Positions 1 through 9,792 are shown, numbered from the stretch's first letter. The stretch: DNA of 64,000 bases from Nostoc sp. 'Peltigera membranacea cyanobiont' 210A (GCF_002246015.1 NZ_NOLJ01000016.1:19475-83474), one strand, 5' to 3'. Notes: generated by a model not told the origin, from the letters alone. Numbers and translations: made by a program.

Positions 1-128
1 TCGCCGATCAAATTAACCTTATTCACATTCTCCTCCTTTTGTCAACTATCTACATGTTGCATTGTTCCATAATCCTTTTCCTGACTTACTTACAGCAATG
101 TTAAGAAACATGTGACTAATGCATAGCC
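1..128 (+). mobile_element. Right end of an IS50-like (IS4 family) element
   Basis: These 128 bases are identical to 48371-48498, the segment between the transposase stop and the right end of the IS copy further along the window. The identity stops abruptly at 128/48498, which fixes the right boundary. The last ~29 bases form the right inverted repeat: their reverse complement starts GGCTATGCATTAG and matches the left end of the other copy at about 23 of 29 positions. The body of this copy lies before base 1, so its transposase and target duplication cannot be judged. Confidence 0.85.
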
Positions 129-294
129 TAAGAGGAGAGAGGTTTGGAGAGAGGTCAAAATTGTACCTCACGCTTGTCGAGAACCGCTATACGGAGCCAG
201 TTTTGGTAATGAATATACTTAACGATACCAAAACCTAATAACTTATGACTCAAAACTCCAAACTCCTGAATTCTGACTCCTGAATTCTTTCTTA

Positions 295-1767
295 TTAAAA
301 TCTTTCCACACCTTCAAATTGCTTGAGTGCCGATGCATTTGCTGCTTCTCCACAAGTTCGTGGTGTGGGGAATATCTTTTCGGGATTTGCTAAACCTTTT
401 GGATTAAAAACTTGCCGCACCCATTGCATAGTTTCTAAATCAACTTGGCTAAACATCTGTGGCATATAGCACCTTTTCTCTGCACCGATGCCATGTTCAC
501 CAGAAATACTACCACCGACTTTAACACAAAGTTTAAGAATTTTTCCACCCATTTCTTCTACTTGTTCTAATGCTCCAGACACAGAATTATCATAAAGAAT
601 TAGCGGATGAAGATTGCCATCACCAGCGTGAAACACATTAGCAACACGATAACCGTATTGTTTACTCAATGCCTCAATTTCATGTAAAACATAAGGCAAC
701 TGAGTCCGAGGAATTACACCATCTTGTACATAATAATCTGGACTTAAGTGCCCTGCCGCAGCAAAAGCCGCTTTACGTCCTTTCCATAATTTCAATCGGG
801 TTTCTGGGTCAGTAGCAGAAGTGACATTCCGCGCCCCATTCTTTTTACAAATTTCAGTAACTCGCTGCTTATTTCCTGCAACTTCCACTTCTAAACCATC
901 AATTTCTATTAGTAAAATAGCAGTAGCATCGCGGGGATAACAATTAGTTGCTACAACATCTTCAACTGCATTGATGCTGAAGTTATCCATCATTTCCATA
1001 CCACCAGGAATAATGCCAGCGCTGATGATGTCAGAAACAGTTGCCCCGGCAGCTTCAATGCTAGTAAAATCTGCCAATAGTACACAAATTGATTCCGCGC
1101 TTTTGAGAATTCGCAAAGTAATTTCTGTGGCAATTCCTAAAGTGCCTTCAGAACCAACAAAAACACCTGTTAAATCGTAACCAGGCATTTCTGGAATTTG
1201 TCCGCCTAAATCAATAATTTCCCCTTCCGGCGTAACAATTTTTAATCCTAAAACGTGGTTAGTAGTAACGCCGTATTTGAGACAATGTACGCCACCAGAA
1301 TTTTCGGCAATGTTACCCCCAATAGAGCAGATAATTTGACTAGAAGGGTCAGGAGCGTAGTAAAATCCAGCACCACTAACAGCTTGTGTTACCCAACTAT
1401 TAATTACCCCTGGTTGTACAACTGTCCGTTGATTTTCTAAATCAATGCTGAGGATTTGCCGCATTAATGAAGTGACAATTAAAACAGAATCTTCCACTGG
1501 TAAAGCGCCACCCGATAGACCAGTACCAGAACCGCGTGCGATGAAGGGTATAGAATATTGATTGCATATCTTCACCACTTGGGCAACTTGTTCTGTAGTT
1601 CTGGGTAACACTACCACAGCCGGACGTTGGCGATAACCAGTTAAACCATCGCATTCATAAGTAATGAGTTCTTCGCGGCGTTGCACCACACCATTTTTAC
1701 CAAGGACAACCTCGAATGCTTTGAGAATGGGTTTCCAGTTGTGTTGTTTTTTATCTTGGGTAAGCAT
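295..1767 (-). CDS. glcD: FAD-linked oxidase, GlcD-type (glycolate/D-lactate dehydrogenase subunit)
   Basis: A 490-residue flavoprotein of the GlcD/vanillyl-alcohol-oxidase fold. The N-terminal FAD_binding_4 domain shows the pyrophosphate loop IARGSGTGLSGGALP (about residues 76-90) and the second FAD segment GGNIAENSGG followed by GSEGTLGIATEITLRI. The C-terminal FAD-oxidase domain carries FHAGDGNLHPLI and SGEHGIGAEKR, the usual substrate/flavin contacts. Length matches the family. In cyanobacteria such enzymes oxidise glycolate (photorespiration) or D-lactate; the sequence alone does not separate these. No glcE or glcF lies next to it. ATG at 1767 is the natural start. The next gene upstream on the same strand starts 330 bases away. 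Confidence 0.88.
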   Translation of the reverse strand: MLTQDKKQHNWKPILKAFEVVLGKNGVVQRREELITYECDGLTGYRQRPAVVVLPRTTEQVAQVVKICNQYSIPFIARGSGTGLSGGALPVEDSVLIVTSLMRQILSIDLENQRTVVQPGVINSWVTQAVSGAGFYYAPDPSSQIICSIGGNIAENSGGVHCLKYGVTTNHVLGLKIVTPEGEIIDLGGQIPEMPGYDLTGVFVGSEGTLGIATEITLRILKSAESICVLLADFTSIEAAGATVSDIISAGIIPGGMEMMDNFSINAVEDVVATNCYPRDATAILLIEIDGLEVEVAGNKQRVTEICKKNGARNVTSATDPETRLKLWKGRKAAFAAAGHLSPDYYVQDGVIPRTQLPYVLHEIEALSKQYGYRVANVFHAGDGNLHPLILYDNSVSGALEQVEEMGGKILKLCVKVGGSISGEHGIGAEKRCYMPQMFSQVDLETMQWVRQVFNPKGLANPEKIFPTPRTCGEAANASALKQFEGVERF

Positions 1768-2096
1768 AGTTTTTTCAAATTCAAGGTAGATGTTGCAGGC
1801 TGGTTAGTATAGCTGTAATTACTATTGTTGCAAGAATAGCAGTCAAAAGTGCGTAAGTGCGATCGCTCCTATCTTCTGAATTCAGTTTAAGGAGTCGGAG
1901 GCAAGCAAATTGCTTATATTTATTTGTTTAGGGTACGGACTAAAGTGAGGTAGGGTCACTTAGCGGTTACAATTAGCCCTTACAACGTCATATAGGAATC
2001 CTGTTTGATTCCTGAATAAGATTTCAGATAAAACCCTGATAAAACGGGCTTTTCAGTCTCAGGATTTTTTCAAAAATCAAATCAGATTCTTATATA
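1768..2096. other. Intergenic region upstream of glcD
   Basis: 329 bases without a convincing gene. On the minus strand, just after the kinase stop, CCTGA and TCAGG (plus-strand 2034-2069) could form a weak 5-bp stem followed by TTTT, a possible terminator. The rest, including one HIP1-like GCGATCGC at 1859-1866, shows nothing I recognise. Confidence 0.4.
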
Positions 2097-3929
2097 TTAA
2101 TAAACAAACTTTCCTATCTTGTCTATATAATGCTCTCGTCCACCAATCGAAACCCATGCCATTCCTTCAGAAAAATCATCAGCGCCATCAAACTGGACTG
2201 AGATTACTATCTTTCCTATCTTATCAATATAGCCCCACTTTTTACCAATCTTAATCCGTGCCAGCCCTTCAGAAAAATCTTCAGCATTATCAAACTGGGC
2301 TGAGATTATTAGCTGCCCTTTTTTGTCGATATAGCCAAATTTATTACCCATCTTAAACCGTGCCATCCCTCCACAAAAGTTATGAGCATTATCAAACTGG
2401 GATAGGATGACTTGCTGCCCTATCTTATTGATATACCCCAGCTTGTCAGCAATTTTGACTAACGCCAATCCTTCAGAAAATTTACAAGCATTTTTAAATT
2501 GAATTGGGATAACTAGCTGACCACTCTTGCCAATATAGCCTAACTTATCGCCCATTTTAATTAATGCTAGCCCTTCGGAAAAGCTCCAAGCATCATCATA
2601 ATTGGGTTGAATAACAATTTGTCCAGTCTTATTGATATAACAAGATTTTTCGTCAATCCTGACTTTTCCTAAACCTTCAGAAAAGTTCCAAGCATCATCA
2701 AATTGTAGTGGGATAAGTAGCTGCCCTGTTTTATCAATATAGCCAAATTTTTCATCAATCTTGACTAATGCTAATCCTTCACAAAAGTTCTTAGCATCAT
2801 CAAATTGTAGTGGGATAACTAGCTGCCCCGTTTTGTCAATATAGCCAAATTTTTTATCAATCTTGACTAATGCTAATCCTTTAGAAAAATCCCAAGCATC
2901 ATCAAATTTTAGTGGGATAAATAGCTGCCCCGTTTTGTCAATATAGCCAAATTTTTCATCCATCTTGACTACTGCCAATCCTTTAGAAAAGGCCCAAGCA
3001 ATATCAAATTGGGGTGTAATGGCTATCTGCCCCGTTTGGTCAATATAACCATACTTTTTATCAATCTTTATCCGTTTTAATGAGGTAATAAGTAATGATG
3101 AAAATAAACCAGCCTGATTTAAGGCTTGCAAAGCCTCACCTGCATTTGAGTAGCGCTCGTGAGAACTATACCGCACCATTTTAGTCAAAATTTCTACCAG
3201 TGTGTTGCTTACTTGGGCTTGTTCTTGCCAAATAACTTCTAATGTATCCGCATCTATTCGTAATTCCTGCGGCGATACTCCAGTTAAGGCTTGAATTGCC
3301 GTCATTCCCAGTGCGTAAATATCACTGCATAACTTGGGATGCCCATGAAGCTGCTCACTTGGCATATAGCCGCGAGTACCAATTGGAATTGTGCTACTGA
3401 TTTTACCTTGAGCATTCACCCCCAAAATGCTAATTTCTTTGACAATCCCAAAGTCTATTAAAACAAGCTTGTTATCTAAATATCGCCGCATCAAATTTAA
3501 TGGCTTAATATCTCGGTGAATCACATTATGTTGATGGACAAAAGCTAACACCTCCAAAATTTCTTGTAAAAGTTGAATTACATCAGCTTCACTTTGCGGT
3601 TTTCCTGAAATGATTTCGTTACTCAGGTCATGCCCTTCAATGAATTCCTGGACAATATAAAATTCTCTATTTTCCTCGAAGAAGTCATACAGTTCAGGAA
3701 TTTGCGGATGTTCTTTACCCAATTTGAACAGAATTGCTGCTTCTTTCTTAAACCTTTCTTCTGTATCTAAGTCTGGTGTCGGGGGTCTGGTCAGCCGTTT
3801 AATGACACATTTATACTTGGGGCTGACAGGTAAATCCTGTGGGTATTCAGCCAAATAGGTTTCCCCAAAACCACCCGCTCCTAGTTTTTGGATAATTTTG
3901 TAACGCTGTCGCAGTATGTATCCAATCAT
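2097..3929 (-). CDS. Serine/threonine protein kinase with C-terminal WG repeats
   Basis: A Hanks-type kinase of about 610 residues. The Gly-rich loop LGAGGFGETYLAE, the ATP-lysine in KCVIKRL, the catalytic loop HRDIKPLNLM, the metal-binding DFG in LIDFGIVKEI and the P+1 segment IGTRGYMPSEQ are intact, so it should be active. After the kinase domain (ending near residue 285) come nine full and one partial WG (KWG) repeats of about 34 residues, each like KFGYIDKTGQLVIPLQFDDA followed by FSEGLALVKI. WG repeats are thought to be a protein- or ligand-binding scaffold. There is no predicted membrane segment. The frame is open back to 3971, but the family normally begins MIG..LR.RYKI, so I place the start at the ATG ending at 3929. 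It is divergent from the Uma2 gene at 4062. The partner of the WG array is unknown. Confidence 0.9.
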   Translation of the reverse strand: MIGYILRQRYKIIQKLGAGGFGETYLAEYPQDLPVSPKYKCVIKRLTRPPTPDLDTEERFKKEAAILFKLGKEHPQIPELYDFFEENREFYIVQEFIEGHDLSNEIISGKPQSEADVIQLLQEILEVLAFVHQHNVIHRDIKPLNLMRRYLDNKLVLIDFGIVKEISILGVNAQGKISSTIPIGTRGYMPSEQLHGHPKLCSDIYALGMTAIQALTGVSPQELRIDADTLEVIWQEQAQVSNTLVEILTKMVRYSSHERYSNAGEALQALNQAGLFSSLLITSLKRIKIDKKYGYIDQTGQIAITPQFDIAWAFSKGLAVVKMDEKFGYIDKTGQLFIPLKFDDAWDFSKGLALVKIDKKFGYIDKTGQLVIPLQFDDAKNFCEGLALVKIDEKFGYIDKTGQLLIPLQFDDAWNFSEGLGKVRIDEKSCYINKTGQIVIQPNYDDAWSFSEGLALIKMGDKLGYIGKSGQLVIPIQFKNACKFSEGLALVKIADKLGYINKIGQQVILSQFDNAHNFCGGMARFKMGNKFGYIDKKGQLIISAQFDNAEDFSEGLARIKIGKKWGYIDKIGKIVISVQFDGADDFSEGMAWVSIGGREHYIDKIGKFVY

Positions 3930-4061
3930 CATGCTAATGCTAAAGACCTTTATCTGTAGATTTTGACACAACCTATCCGTTATTGTAGGTAAACGACTAC
4001 GTACCCTCCTACCCTGAATTAACTAACCTAGAAATAACGCTCTCAAATACTGGATAAAATT

Positions 4062-4625
4062 ATGGTTCAGCAAGTTTTAATCAATGATGATGATTACTAT
4101 GTGCCAGATGCCAACCAGCTAGTCACTGAAAATGAAACTTTAGAGAATTTTGCTACTTCCAAACATAAACGCCTTTTAATTAGTTCTCTTTACAGTTCTT
4201 TACAGCAGCAAAGTTTTTTAGCAGCAGCGAATGTCGGTATTTACCATACAGATGAACAACCCGCAATTGTACCCGACGTTTTTCTTAGCTTTGATGTGCA
4301 ACTATCTCAAAATTGGTGGGAAAAACAAAATCGTTGTTATATGGTTTGGCGTTTTGGCAAACCTCTAGAGGTTGTCCTCGAAATTGTCTCTAATAAAGAA
4401 GGTGATGAACTTGGCAAAAAGCTGAAAATTTATGAACAAATGCGGGCTAGTTACTACATTGTATATGACCAGAATCAGCAATTAGGAGAAAAAGTGTTGC
4501 GCGTTTATGAACTTAGAGGAAGGCGCTACTTTGAAACTTCAGAAAATTGCTTAGAACAAGTTGGTTTAGGTGTAACTTTGTGGGAAGGTAAATTTGAAGA
4601 TAGACAAGATACTTGGTTACGCTGA
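4062..4625 (+). CDS. Uma2-family (DUF820) PD-(D/E)XK protein, cut short by an in-frame stop
   Basis: 187 residues of the Uma2 family, a very numerous cyanobacterial group with a restriction-endonuclease-like fold and no established biological role. The catalytic pattern is visible: PDVFLS (Asp), VVLEIVSNKE (Glu) and the lysines of KKLKIYE. The protein ends ...DTWLR at the TGA 4623-4625. The same frame continues without a stop to TAG at 4764-4766 and encodes the usual Uma2 tail: GDERAEQERQRAEQAEQR, then a LADRLRAMGVDPDTL-type ending. Relatives commonly read WLRW at this point, so a TGG to TGA change is the simplest explanation. The nuclease core is complete and the product may still fold. Confidence 0.85.
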   Translation: MVQQVLINDDDYYVPDANQLVTENETLENFATSKHKRLLISSLYSSLQQQSFLAAANVGIYHTDEQPAIVPDVFLSFDVQLSQNWWEKQNRCYMVWRFGKPLEVVLEIVSNKEGDELGKKLKIYEQMRASYYIVYDQNQQLGEKVLRVYELRGRRYFETSENCLEQVGLGVTLWEGKFEDRQDTWLR

Positions 4626-4766
4626 TGCTACCAAGATGGTAATGTTTTATCGACTGGAGATGAACGCGCCGAACAGGAACGACAACGCGCCGAACAAGCA
4701 GAACAACGCACCCAATTACTAGCAGATAGGCTACGCGCTATGGGCGTAGATCCCGACACCCTATAG
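4626..4766 (+). pseudogene. Detached C-terminal tail of the Uma2 gene
   Basis: 47 codons in the same frame as the Uma2 gene directly upstream, separated only by its TGA. They encode the Glu/Arg/Gln-rich coiled tail and the GVDPDTL-like ending seen at the end of many cyanobacterial Uma2 proteins. With the upstream part the gene would be 234 codons. There is no own ribosome-binding site, so it is probably not translated unless the stop is read through. Confidence 0.75.
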
Positions 4767-4778
4767 GACACTTACTGT

Positions 4779-4804
4779 AAAGACGCAAAAAATTTTGCGT
4801 CTTT
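4779..4804 (+). terminator. Bidirectional terminator between the Uma2 gene and miaA
   Basis: AAAGACGCAAAA pairs perfectly with TTTTGCGTCTTT around a 2-nt centre. It lies between two convergent genes and ends in T-rich sequence on both strands, so it can serve both. Confidence 0.75.
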
Positions 4805-4825
4805 GCATGAGTAAAAAACTTCTCA

Positions 4826-5728
4826 CTAACTTGTACAATTCATAAACTCATTTATCCGCAGCCAAACCTTCTCTAATAAATCAGGAGCATTCGCATCAAA
4901 CCATTCAATTTGCGGATAGGCTCGAAACCAAGTGCGTTGTCGCTTGGCAAATTGTCGCGTATGTAAAATGATTAATTCTTTCGCTTCATCTAAGGAAATA
5001 TCCCCAGCTAAATATTGCTTAATTTCTTGATAACCCAAAGTATTCAATAAAGACAAATCAGCGCCATATTTTTGACAAAGATACTCCACCTCAGCAACTA
5101 AATCATTTGTTATCATCTGTTGAGTACGCTGTTGAATACGAGCGCCTAACTTTTCAACATCGCAATCTAAACCAATTTGCAAAATCGGATAATCGGGTGG
5201 ATTCTCCCCTTGCTGTTCTGAAATTGGATATCCGGTGACGTAAAATACCTCTAATGCTCGTAAAGTCCGCACTGAATCGTTGCCATGAATTTTTTGTGCG
5301 GCAACTGGATCGACTTGTTGTAAAATTGCGTAGAGTTGTGGTTGACCTAGAGATTCAAGCTGCGATCGCAATTCAGTTTGTGGTGCAACTCTCGGAATTT
5401 TCATTCCTTGAACAATGGAACGGATATATAAACCAGTACCACCAACTAGCAACAGTGGCCTAACATCAACAGAAGCAATTAAGGCTTGTGTTTGTTCCTG
5501 GTAGTCTGCTACTGTCATGGTGTCTGTAGGATCGCAGATATCTATTAAATAGTGCGGCACTAATTTTTGTTCAGTCACAGATGGTTTCGCCGTCCCAATA
5601 TCAAACTCACGGTAAACTTGACGAGAATCGGCACTAAGAATTACAGAACCCAACCGCATCGCCAAAGCCAAAGTCAAACTCGATTTACCCGTTGCCGTCG
5701 CACCACAAATCACAATTAATTTAGTCAT
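4826..5728 (-). CDS. miaA: tRNA dimethylallyltransferase MiaA
   Basis: 300 residues, the normal length for bacterial MiaA. The enzyme adds dimethylallyl to N6 of A37 in tRNAs reading UNN codons. The P-loop GATATGKSSL is at residues 9-18. It is followed by SADSRQVYREFDIGTAKP (diphosphate/tRNA contact region), PHYLID, LLVGGTGLYI, and the C-terminal TRQFAKRQRTWFR segment. All are diagnostic. ATG at 5728. It is divergent from gyrB, with 215 bases between the two starts; that gap holds the repeated TAGTCAT motif, a run of CCCCTGCT repeats and a GCCCT/AGGGC hairpin at 5843-5864. Confidence 0.96.
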   Translation of the reverse strand: MTKLIVICGATATGKSSLTLALAMRLGSVILSADSRQVYREFDIGTAKPSVTEQKLVPHYLIDICDPTDTMTVADYQEQTQALIASVDVRPLLLVGGTGLYIRSIVQGMKIPRVAPQTELRSQLESLGQPQLYAILQQVDPVAAQKIHGNDSVRTLRALEVFYVTGYPISEQQGENPPDYPILQIGLDCDVEKLGARIQQRTQQMITNDLVAEVEYLCQKYGADLSLLNTLGYQEIKQYLAGDISLDEAKELIILHTRQFAKRQRTWFRAYPQIEWFDANAPDLLEKVWLRINEFMNCTS

Positions 5729-5943
5729 TAGTCATTAGTTATTAAGCTATTCTCGCCCTGCTTCCCCTACCTCCCCTGCTCCCCCTGCTCCCGTGCCATC
5801 TTCTACGGTAGTGCAACCCTAGTATAAACTTCTCTTGAAAATGCCCTACAGACGCTAGCAGGGCTTTTGTGTTACAATTTTGGAGTGTTTTTGCTTTTAT
5901 TTATTTTTAGGCGAGTTTAACCCCACGCATCAGGAGAGTTTAC

Positions 5944-7881
5944 ATGACGAGCAGTTACAGTGCCGATCAGATTCAAGTTCTGGAAGGTCTGGAAGCCGTC
6001 CGCAAAAGACCAGGAATGTACATCGGTACCACTGGGCCGCGAGGACTCCACCATCTAGTTTACGAGGTGGTGGACAATTCAATTGATGAGGCTTTGGCGG
6101 GTCATTGCACTCATATAGAAGTGGATATCAACGCTGATGGTTCCGTGACTGTAACAGATGATGGTCGCGGTATTCCTGTTGATACTCATTCGCGCACCGG
6201 AAAATCGGCTTTGGAAACCGTGATGACGGTACTGCACGCTGGTGGTAAGTTTGGCGGCGGTGGCTACAAGGTTTCTGGAGGATTACACGGGGTTGGTATT
6301 TCTGTTGTTAATGCCCTATCTGAAGTTGTAGAAGTTACAGTTTGGCGAGATAAAAAGGTTCATCTCCAACGCTATGAACGCGGCATCCCAGTTACTGAAC
6401 TGCAAACCAAAGCTTACAAGGAAGCGAGAACTGGAACTTCTGTCACTTTCAAGCCAGATACCCAAATCTTTACAATTAGCATTGAGTTTGATTACATCAC
6501 TTTATCAGGTCGCCTACGGGAGTTGGCGTATCTGAATGCAGGTGTCAAAATTACCTTTACTGACAATCGTCTAGAACTACTAAAAAGCGATACACCAAAG
6601 GTAGAATCCTACGATTACAAGGGTGGTATTAAAGAATATATCGCCTACATGAACCGCGAGAAGCAGCCTCTGCATGAAGAAATTATCTATGTGCAGGGGG
6701 AACGCAACAATGTACAAGTGGAAGTTTCCTTGCAATGGTGTACTGATGCTTACACGGATAATGTGCTAGGTTTCGCCAACAATATTCGTACCGTCGATGG
6801 TGGTACGCACTTAGAAGGGTTGAAGGCGGTTTTGACTCGGACATTAAATGCGATCGCTCGCAAGCGCAATAAAATTAAAGAGAATGAAACTAACCTAAGT
6901 GGTGAACACGTCCGCGAAGGTTTGACTGCGGTAATTTCCGTTAAAGTCCCAGATCCAGAATTTGAAGGACAAACCAAGACTAAACTCGGTAACACCGAAG
7001 TACGGGGGATTGTCGATTCTCTGGTAGGAGAAGTCCTCACCGAGTATCTAGAATTTCACCCGGCGATCGCAGACTCAATTTTAGATAAAGCTATCCAAGC
7101 TTTCAAAGCCGCAGAAGCAGCGCGTCATGCGCGGGAATTAGTTCGACGCAAATCTGTACTAGAATCTTCGCCATTGCCTGGTAAATTGGCAGATTGTAGT
7201 TCTCGCGATCCTAGCGAATCTGAGATATTCATTGTGGAAGGGGACTCAGCAGGCGGGAGTGCCAAACAAGGACGCGATCGCCGCACTCAAGCTATCTTGC
7301 CTCTACGTGGTAAAATTCTCAACATTGAAAAAACCGATGACGCTAAAATTTATAAAAATAACGAAGTTCAATCGTTAATTACAGCACTCGGTTTAGGTGT
7401 CAAAGGTGATGAATTCGATTCTACCCAACTGCGCTATCACCGCATAGTCATCATGACAGATGCTGACGTAGATGGAGCGCACATCCGTACTTTGTTGTTA
7501 ACATTCTTCTATCGATATCAACGGGCACTCATCGAACAAGGCTTTATTTATATTGCTTGTCCCCCACTATTCAAAGTAGAACGGGGACGTAATCATGAGT
7601 ACTGCTATAGCGATCGCGAAAAAAATCAAGCGATCGCCAAATTCCCTGCTAACGCCAACTATACCATCCAACGCTTCAAAGGTTTGGGTGAAATGATGCC
7701 ACAACAACTCTGGGACACCACAATGAACCCAGAAACTCGCAAAATGAAGCAAGTCGAAATTGAGGATGCCGCAGAAGCCGATCGCATCTTTACAATTTTA
7801 ATGGGCGATCGGGTCGCACCCAGACGAGAATTCATCGAAACCTATGGCTCTAAACTCAACTTCACCGATCTAGATATCTAA
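5944..7881 (+). CDS. gyrB: DNA gyrase subunit B
   Basis: 645 residues, typical for cyanobacterial GyrB. It is the ATPase subunit of gyrase, which introduces negative supercoils. The GHKL ATPase domain shows [19 protein letters not shown], and the [15 protein letters not shown] lid. The TOPRIM domain has [24 protein letters not shown] and [19 protein letters not shown] (Mg2+ ligands). The C-terminal [19 protein letters not shown] closes the family signature. The start ATG at 5944 has a good Shine-Dalgarno (AGGAGAG, about 8 nt upstream). No gyrA is adjacent; a gyrA/parC-like gene lies at 12075-14585. Confidence 0.97.
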   Translation: MTSSYSADQIQVLEGLEAVRKRPGMYIGTTGPRGLHHLVYEVVDNSIDEALAGHCTHIEVDINADGSVTVTDDGRGIPVDTHSRTGKSALETVMTVLHAGGKFGGGGYKVSGGLHGVGISVVNALSEVVEVTVWRDKKVHLQRYERGIPVTELQTKAYKEARTGTSVTFKPDTQIFTISIEFDYITLSGRLRELAYLNAGVKITFTDNRLELLKSDTPKVESYDYKGGIKEYIAYMNREKQPLHEEIIYVQGERNNVQVEVSLQWCTDAYTDNVLGFANNIRTVDGGTHLEGLKAVLTRTLNAIARKRNKIKENETNLSGEHVREGLTAVISVKVPDPEFEGQTKTKLGNTEVRGIVDSLVGEVLTEYLEFHPAIADSILDKAIQAFKAAEAARHARELVRRKSVLESSPLPGKLADCSSRDPSESEIFIVEGDSAGGSAKQGRDRRTQAILPLRGKILNIEKTDDAKIYKNNEVQSLITALGLGVKGDEFDSTQLRYHRIVIMTDADVDGAHIRTLLLTFFYRYQRALIEQGFIYIACPPLFKVERGRNHEYCYSDREKNQAIAKFPANANYTIQRFKGLGEMMPQQLWDTTMNPETRKMKQVEIEDAAEADRIFTILMGDRVAPRREFIETYGSKLNFTDLDI

Positions 7882-7912
7882 TCTCAACAGTCCTAAATCA
7901 TTCGTAAAAAAC

Positions 7913-7947
7913 AAGATCCCCGATTCCTCAAAGAAATCGGGGATCTT
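7913..7947 (+). terminator. Intrinsic terminator of gyrB
   Basis: AAGATCCCCGATT pairs with AATCGGGGATCTT (13 bp) around a 9-nt loop, 32 nt after the gyrB stop and followed by TTAA. Confidence 0.85.
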
Positions 7948-8178
7948 TAACTTTGAAATATTACTTGACATTCCTGCAACAGATTTTGCTAAAGAATTTA
8001 TATCCAAAATTTCTGTAAAAACTACCTCTTTTGGATGATGACAAGCTGTATAATTTATAAATTTATTGTATTAACATTTTTCATACTACAAATTATGTCG
8101 TTATAGTAAGTGACTATATCCACAAATTCATTAACTATTATTAATAATTCCCTATTTAACTGGATTCTACATCAAGGT

Positions 8179-8373
8179 ATGAAAGCGAACAAAGACATAG
8201 TAGGAAAAGCATTGTTAAATATTATTGGCATCGGTAGCTTAGTTGCTCTGTCTGCCTGCGCTCAACCTGTTGCAGAAACTCCTACAGCAACTGTCCCACC
8301 CGTCACGCCAACTCCTACTGCCACTATTGCAACCCAAAATTTAGCAGAATTGGCAAAGTCAGCAGCTAGTTAA
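8179..8373 (+). CDS. Small predicted lipoprotein
   Basis: 64 residues from ATG 8179. It has a lysine-containing N-region, a hydrophobic core and the lipobox LSAC (VALSACAQ), so it should be lipidated and membrane-anchored. The remainder is Pro/Thr-rich (TPTATVPPVTPTPTATIATQ), a typical linker, and ends NLAELAKSAAS. The frame extends upstream to a GTG at 8110, but the lipoprotein signal fits the ATG at 8179. The tail resembles a linker leading into a larger exported domain (a fasciclin domain would be one possibility), yet the frame stops at once and the following bases do not continue such a domain. It may be a truncated gene. Function unknown. Confidence 0.6.
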   Translation: MKANKDIVGKALLNIIGIGSLVALSACAQPVAETPTATVPPVTPTPTATIATQNLAELAKSAAS

Positions 8374-8908
8374 AGTTCTGCCACCTAATTTTCCTGCAAG
8401 TCTAAACACAACACCAACACCACGGTAGTTCAGCAAAGTTCATAGTCTTCAGTTGAAAGGCAATCAATGCTCGATTGTTAGCAAAACTACCAACTTTATT
8501 GGAAAGTTAGTCCAGATAATACTCTTTGCTCTGACTCGTTGATTAATTTGAACCACCAGCTAGAAACACATTTGTTATGCTTTAAGAAAATAACTGAACA
8601 TCATCTATCCAACAGTAATTAATAAGTATTTTGAGGATTTCTCATCATAAGATGACAGAAACTTACCGAAATAAAAGTATTGAAATTTACAATTGATTTA
8701 CGCAAAAAAGCTTTGTAACTAAATCATCAGGTAATCTGCTGGGTTCTATGTGTTCGAGGTAATAGCTGTTGGAAATACACACCATAAGGCTGAAAACTTG
8801 TTAATATCTTCATGTAGTGCCGTGGCGATCGCGATCGTATCGTATGTATCTAAATGTACTTTTGCCTAGGATAAGACGATATTGGCAAGTTCACAGGACA
8901 AATTGTTT

Positions 8909-8937
8909 TTGAATTGATTAAAATATCCTTGTATACA
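8909..8937 (+). promoter_or_regulatory. Candidate sigma-70-type promoter
   Basis: TTGAAT and TATACA are separated by exactly 17 nt. It points towards sigA, whose ATG is about 850 nt downstream, or towards an unannotated RNA. Assigned from consensus only. Confidence 0.45.
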
Positions 8938-9672
8938 ATAAAAAAAGTTTGTCAAGTTTCATAGGGCTGAAATCGCCACAGTGCGCTAACGTGTGAATAA
9001 GACCGAATTAGTAAACCTAAATTGATCTCCGATCGGGTCGATTCTGCCAGCGCCTCAACTCCTCAGTTAAGGTAGTTAGTACGCAGAAGGTTAACTGCTT
9101 TCAGGCAAGCACCACCACCGTTGTTGTATTTACCCAAGGACAAGACCCGTTTTAGTCTAAGGGATGCTTAATTTATGAAGGAAATGTAAAAATGGGTAGG
9201 TTAAGACGAATAGTCTGAGTTAACATAAAATGCACTCTTTCTCAGTAATTAATGTTGTGTAAAATACATGAAATTCGGCAGGAGCAAGCGTACTTACTTC
9301 GTAATGTAATAAGAGCGTCACTGCAATTCCGAAAAGTGGAGAAAGAATTTCCGGGTATAAATCCCGTTTTCAATGTCTTTTTGGTGAAAGTAGCTAAAGG
9401 TTACTTAATGAATTCATGATTAATACACAAAAAGAGTGCAATTTCTGTGAAACAGGCTACAATCGGAAGAGTCTTTATACGAAAATCTGCCAACAGTCTG
9501 AACTCATTTGTATAGAGTGGCAATTTTTTTGATAAAGGCAAGTATTTTTTTGACCAGTTAGTTGAAAGCAATATGTGATAGCAACACATATAACATTTAC
9601 TAAAGTGAGCAAGTAACCTTTAGTATTCGCTTAAACTAAAGTAAAAACCCTCCTACCGGAGGTGTAAAACTT

Positions 9673-9715
9673 CCGAAAATATCTCTGGCAAATCTGCCAA
9701 AAAACTTATTTTCGG
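9673..9715 (+). promoter_or_regulatory. Nested hairpin in the sigA leader
   Basis: CCGAAAAT (9673-9680) pairs with ATTTTCGG (9708-9715), enclosing a second stem TGGCA (9686-9690)/TGCCA (9695-9699). It lies about 80 nt before the sigA start and just after a CCTCC/GGAGG hairpin (9648-9662). It could regulate mRNA stability or read-through; it has no terminal T-run, so it is not a standard terminator. Confidence 0.5.
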
Positions 9716-9792
9716 TTGGCAATTGGCTCGTTTAAAAGAGCAGTAAACACATCTTGAGTAATTGATTCTGCAAGGAGCATGAGGAACGCGGC

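Larger units (their letters stand above)
8374..9792. other. 1.4-kb non-coding region / long leader of sigA
   Basis: No convincing coding sequence in 1,419 bases. A good sigma-70-type promoter is present: TTGAAT at 8909-8914, 17-nt spacer, TATACA at 8932-8937. Downstream are two long-range perfect inverted repeats, TGCACTCTTT (9231-9240)/AAAGAGTGCA (9431-9440) and CTAAAGGTTACTT (9394-9406)/AAGTAACCTTTAG (9611-9623). Their arms interleave, so they cannot form as a simple nested fold. A local hairpin is at 9673-9715. The region may hold a long sigA leader or a separate small RNA; I do not recognise a named RNA family. Confidence 0.55.

Noticed and set aside
8179-8373. Fasciclin-domain lipoprotein
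   Set aside because: The tail NLAELAKSAAS is reminiscent of the start of such a domain, but the frame ends there and the following DNA does not continue it.
8938-9180. 6S RNA, tmRNA or RNase P RNA upstream of sigA
   Set aside because: A promoter precedes the segment, but none of the conserved cores of these RNAs is recognisable.
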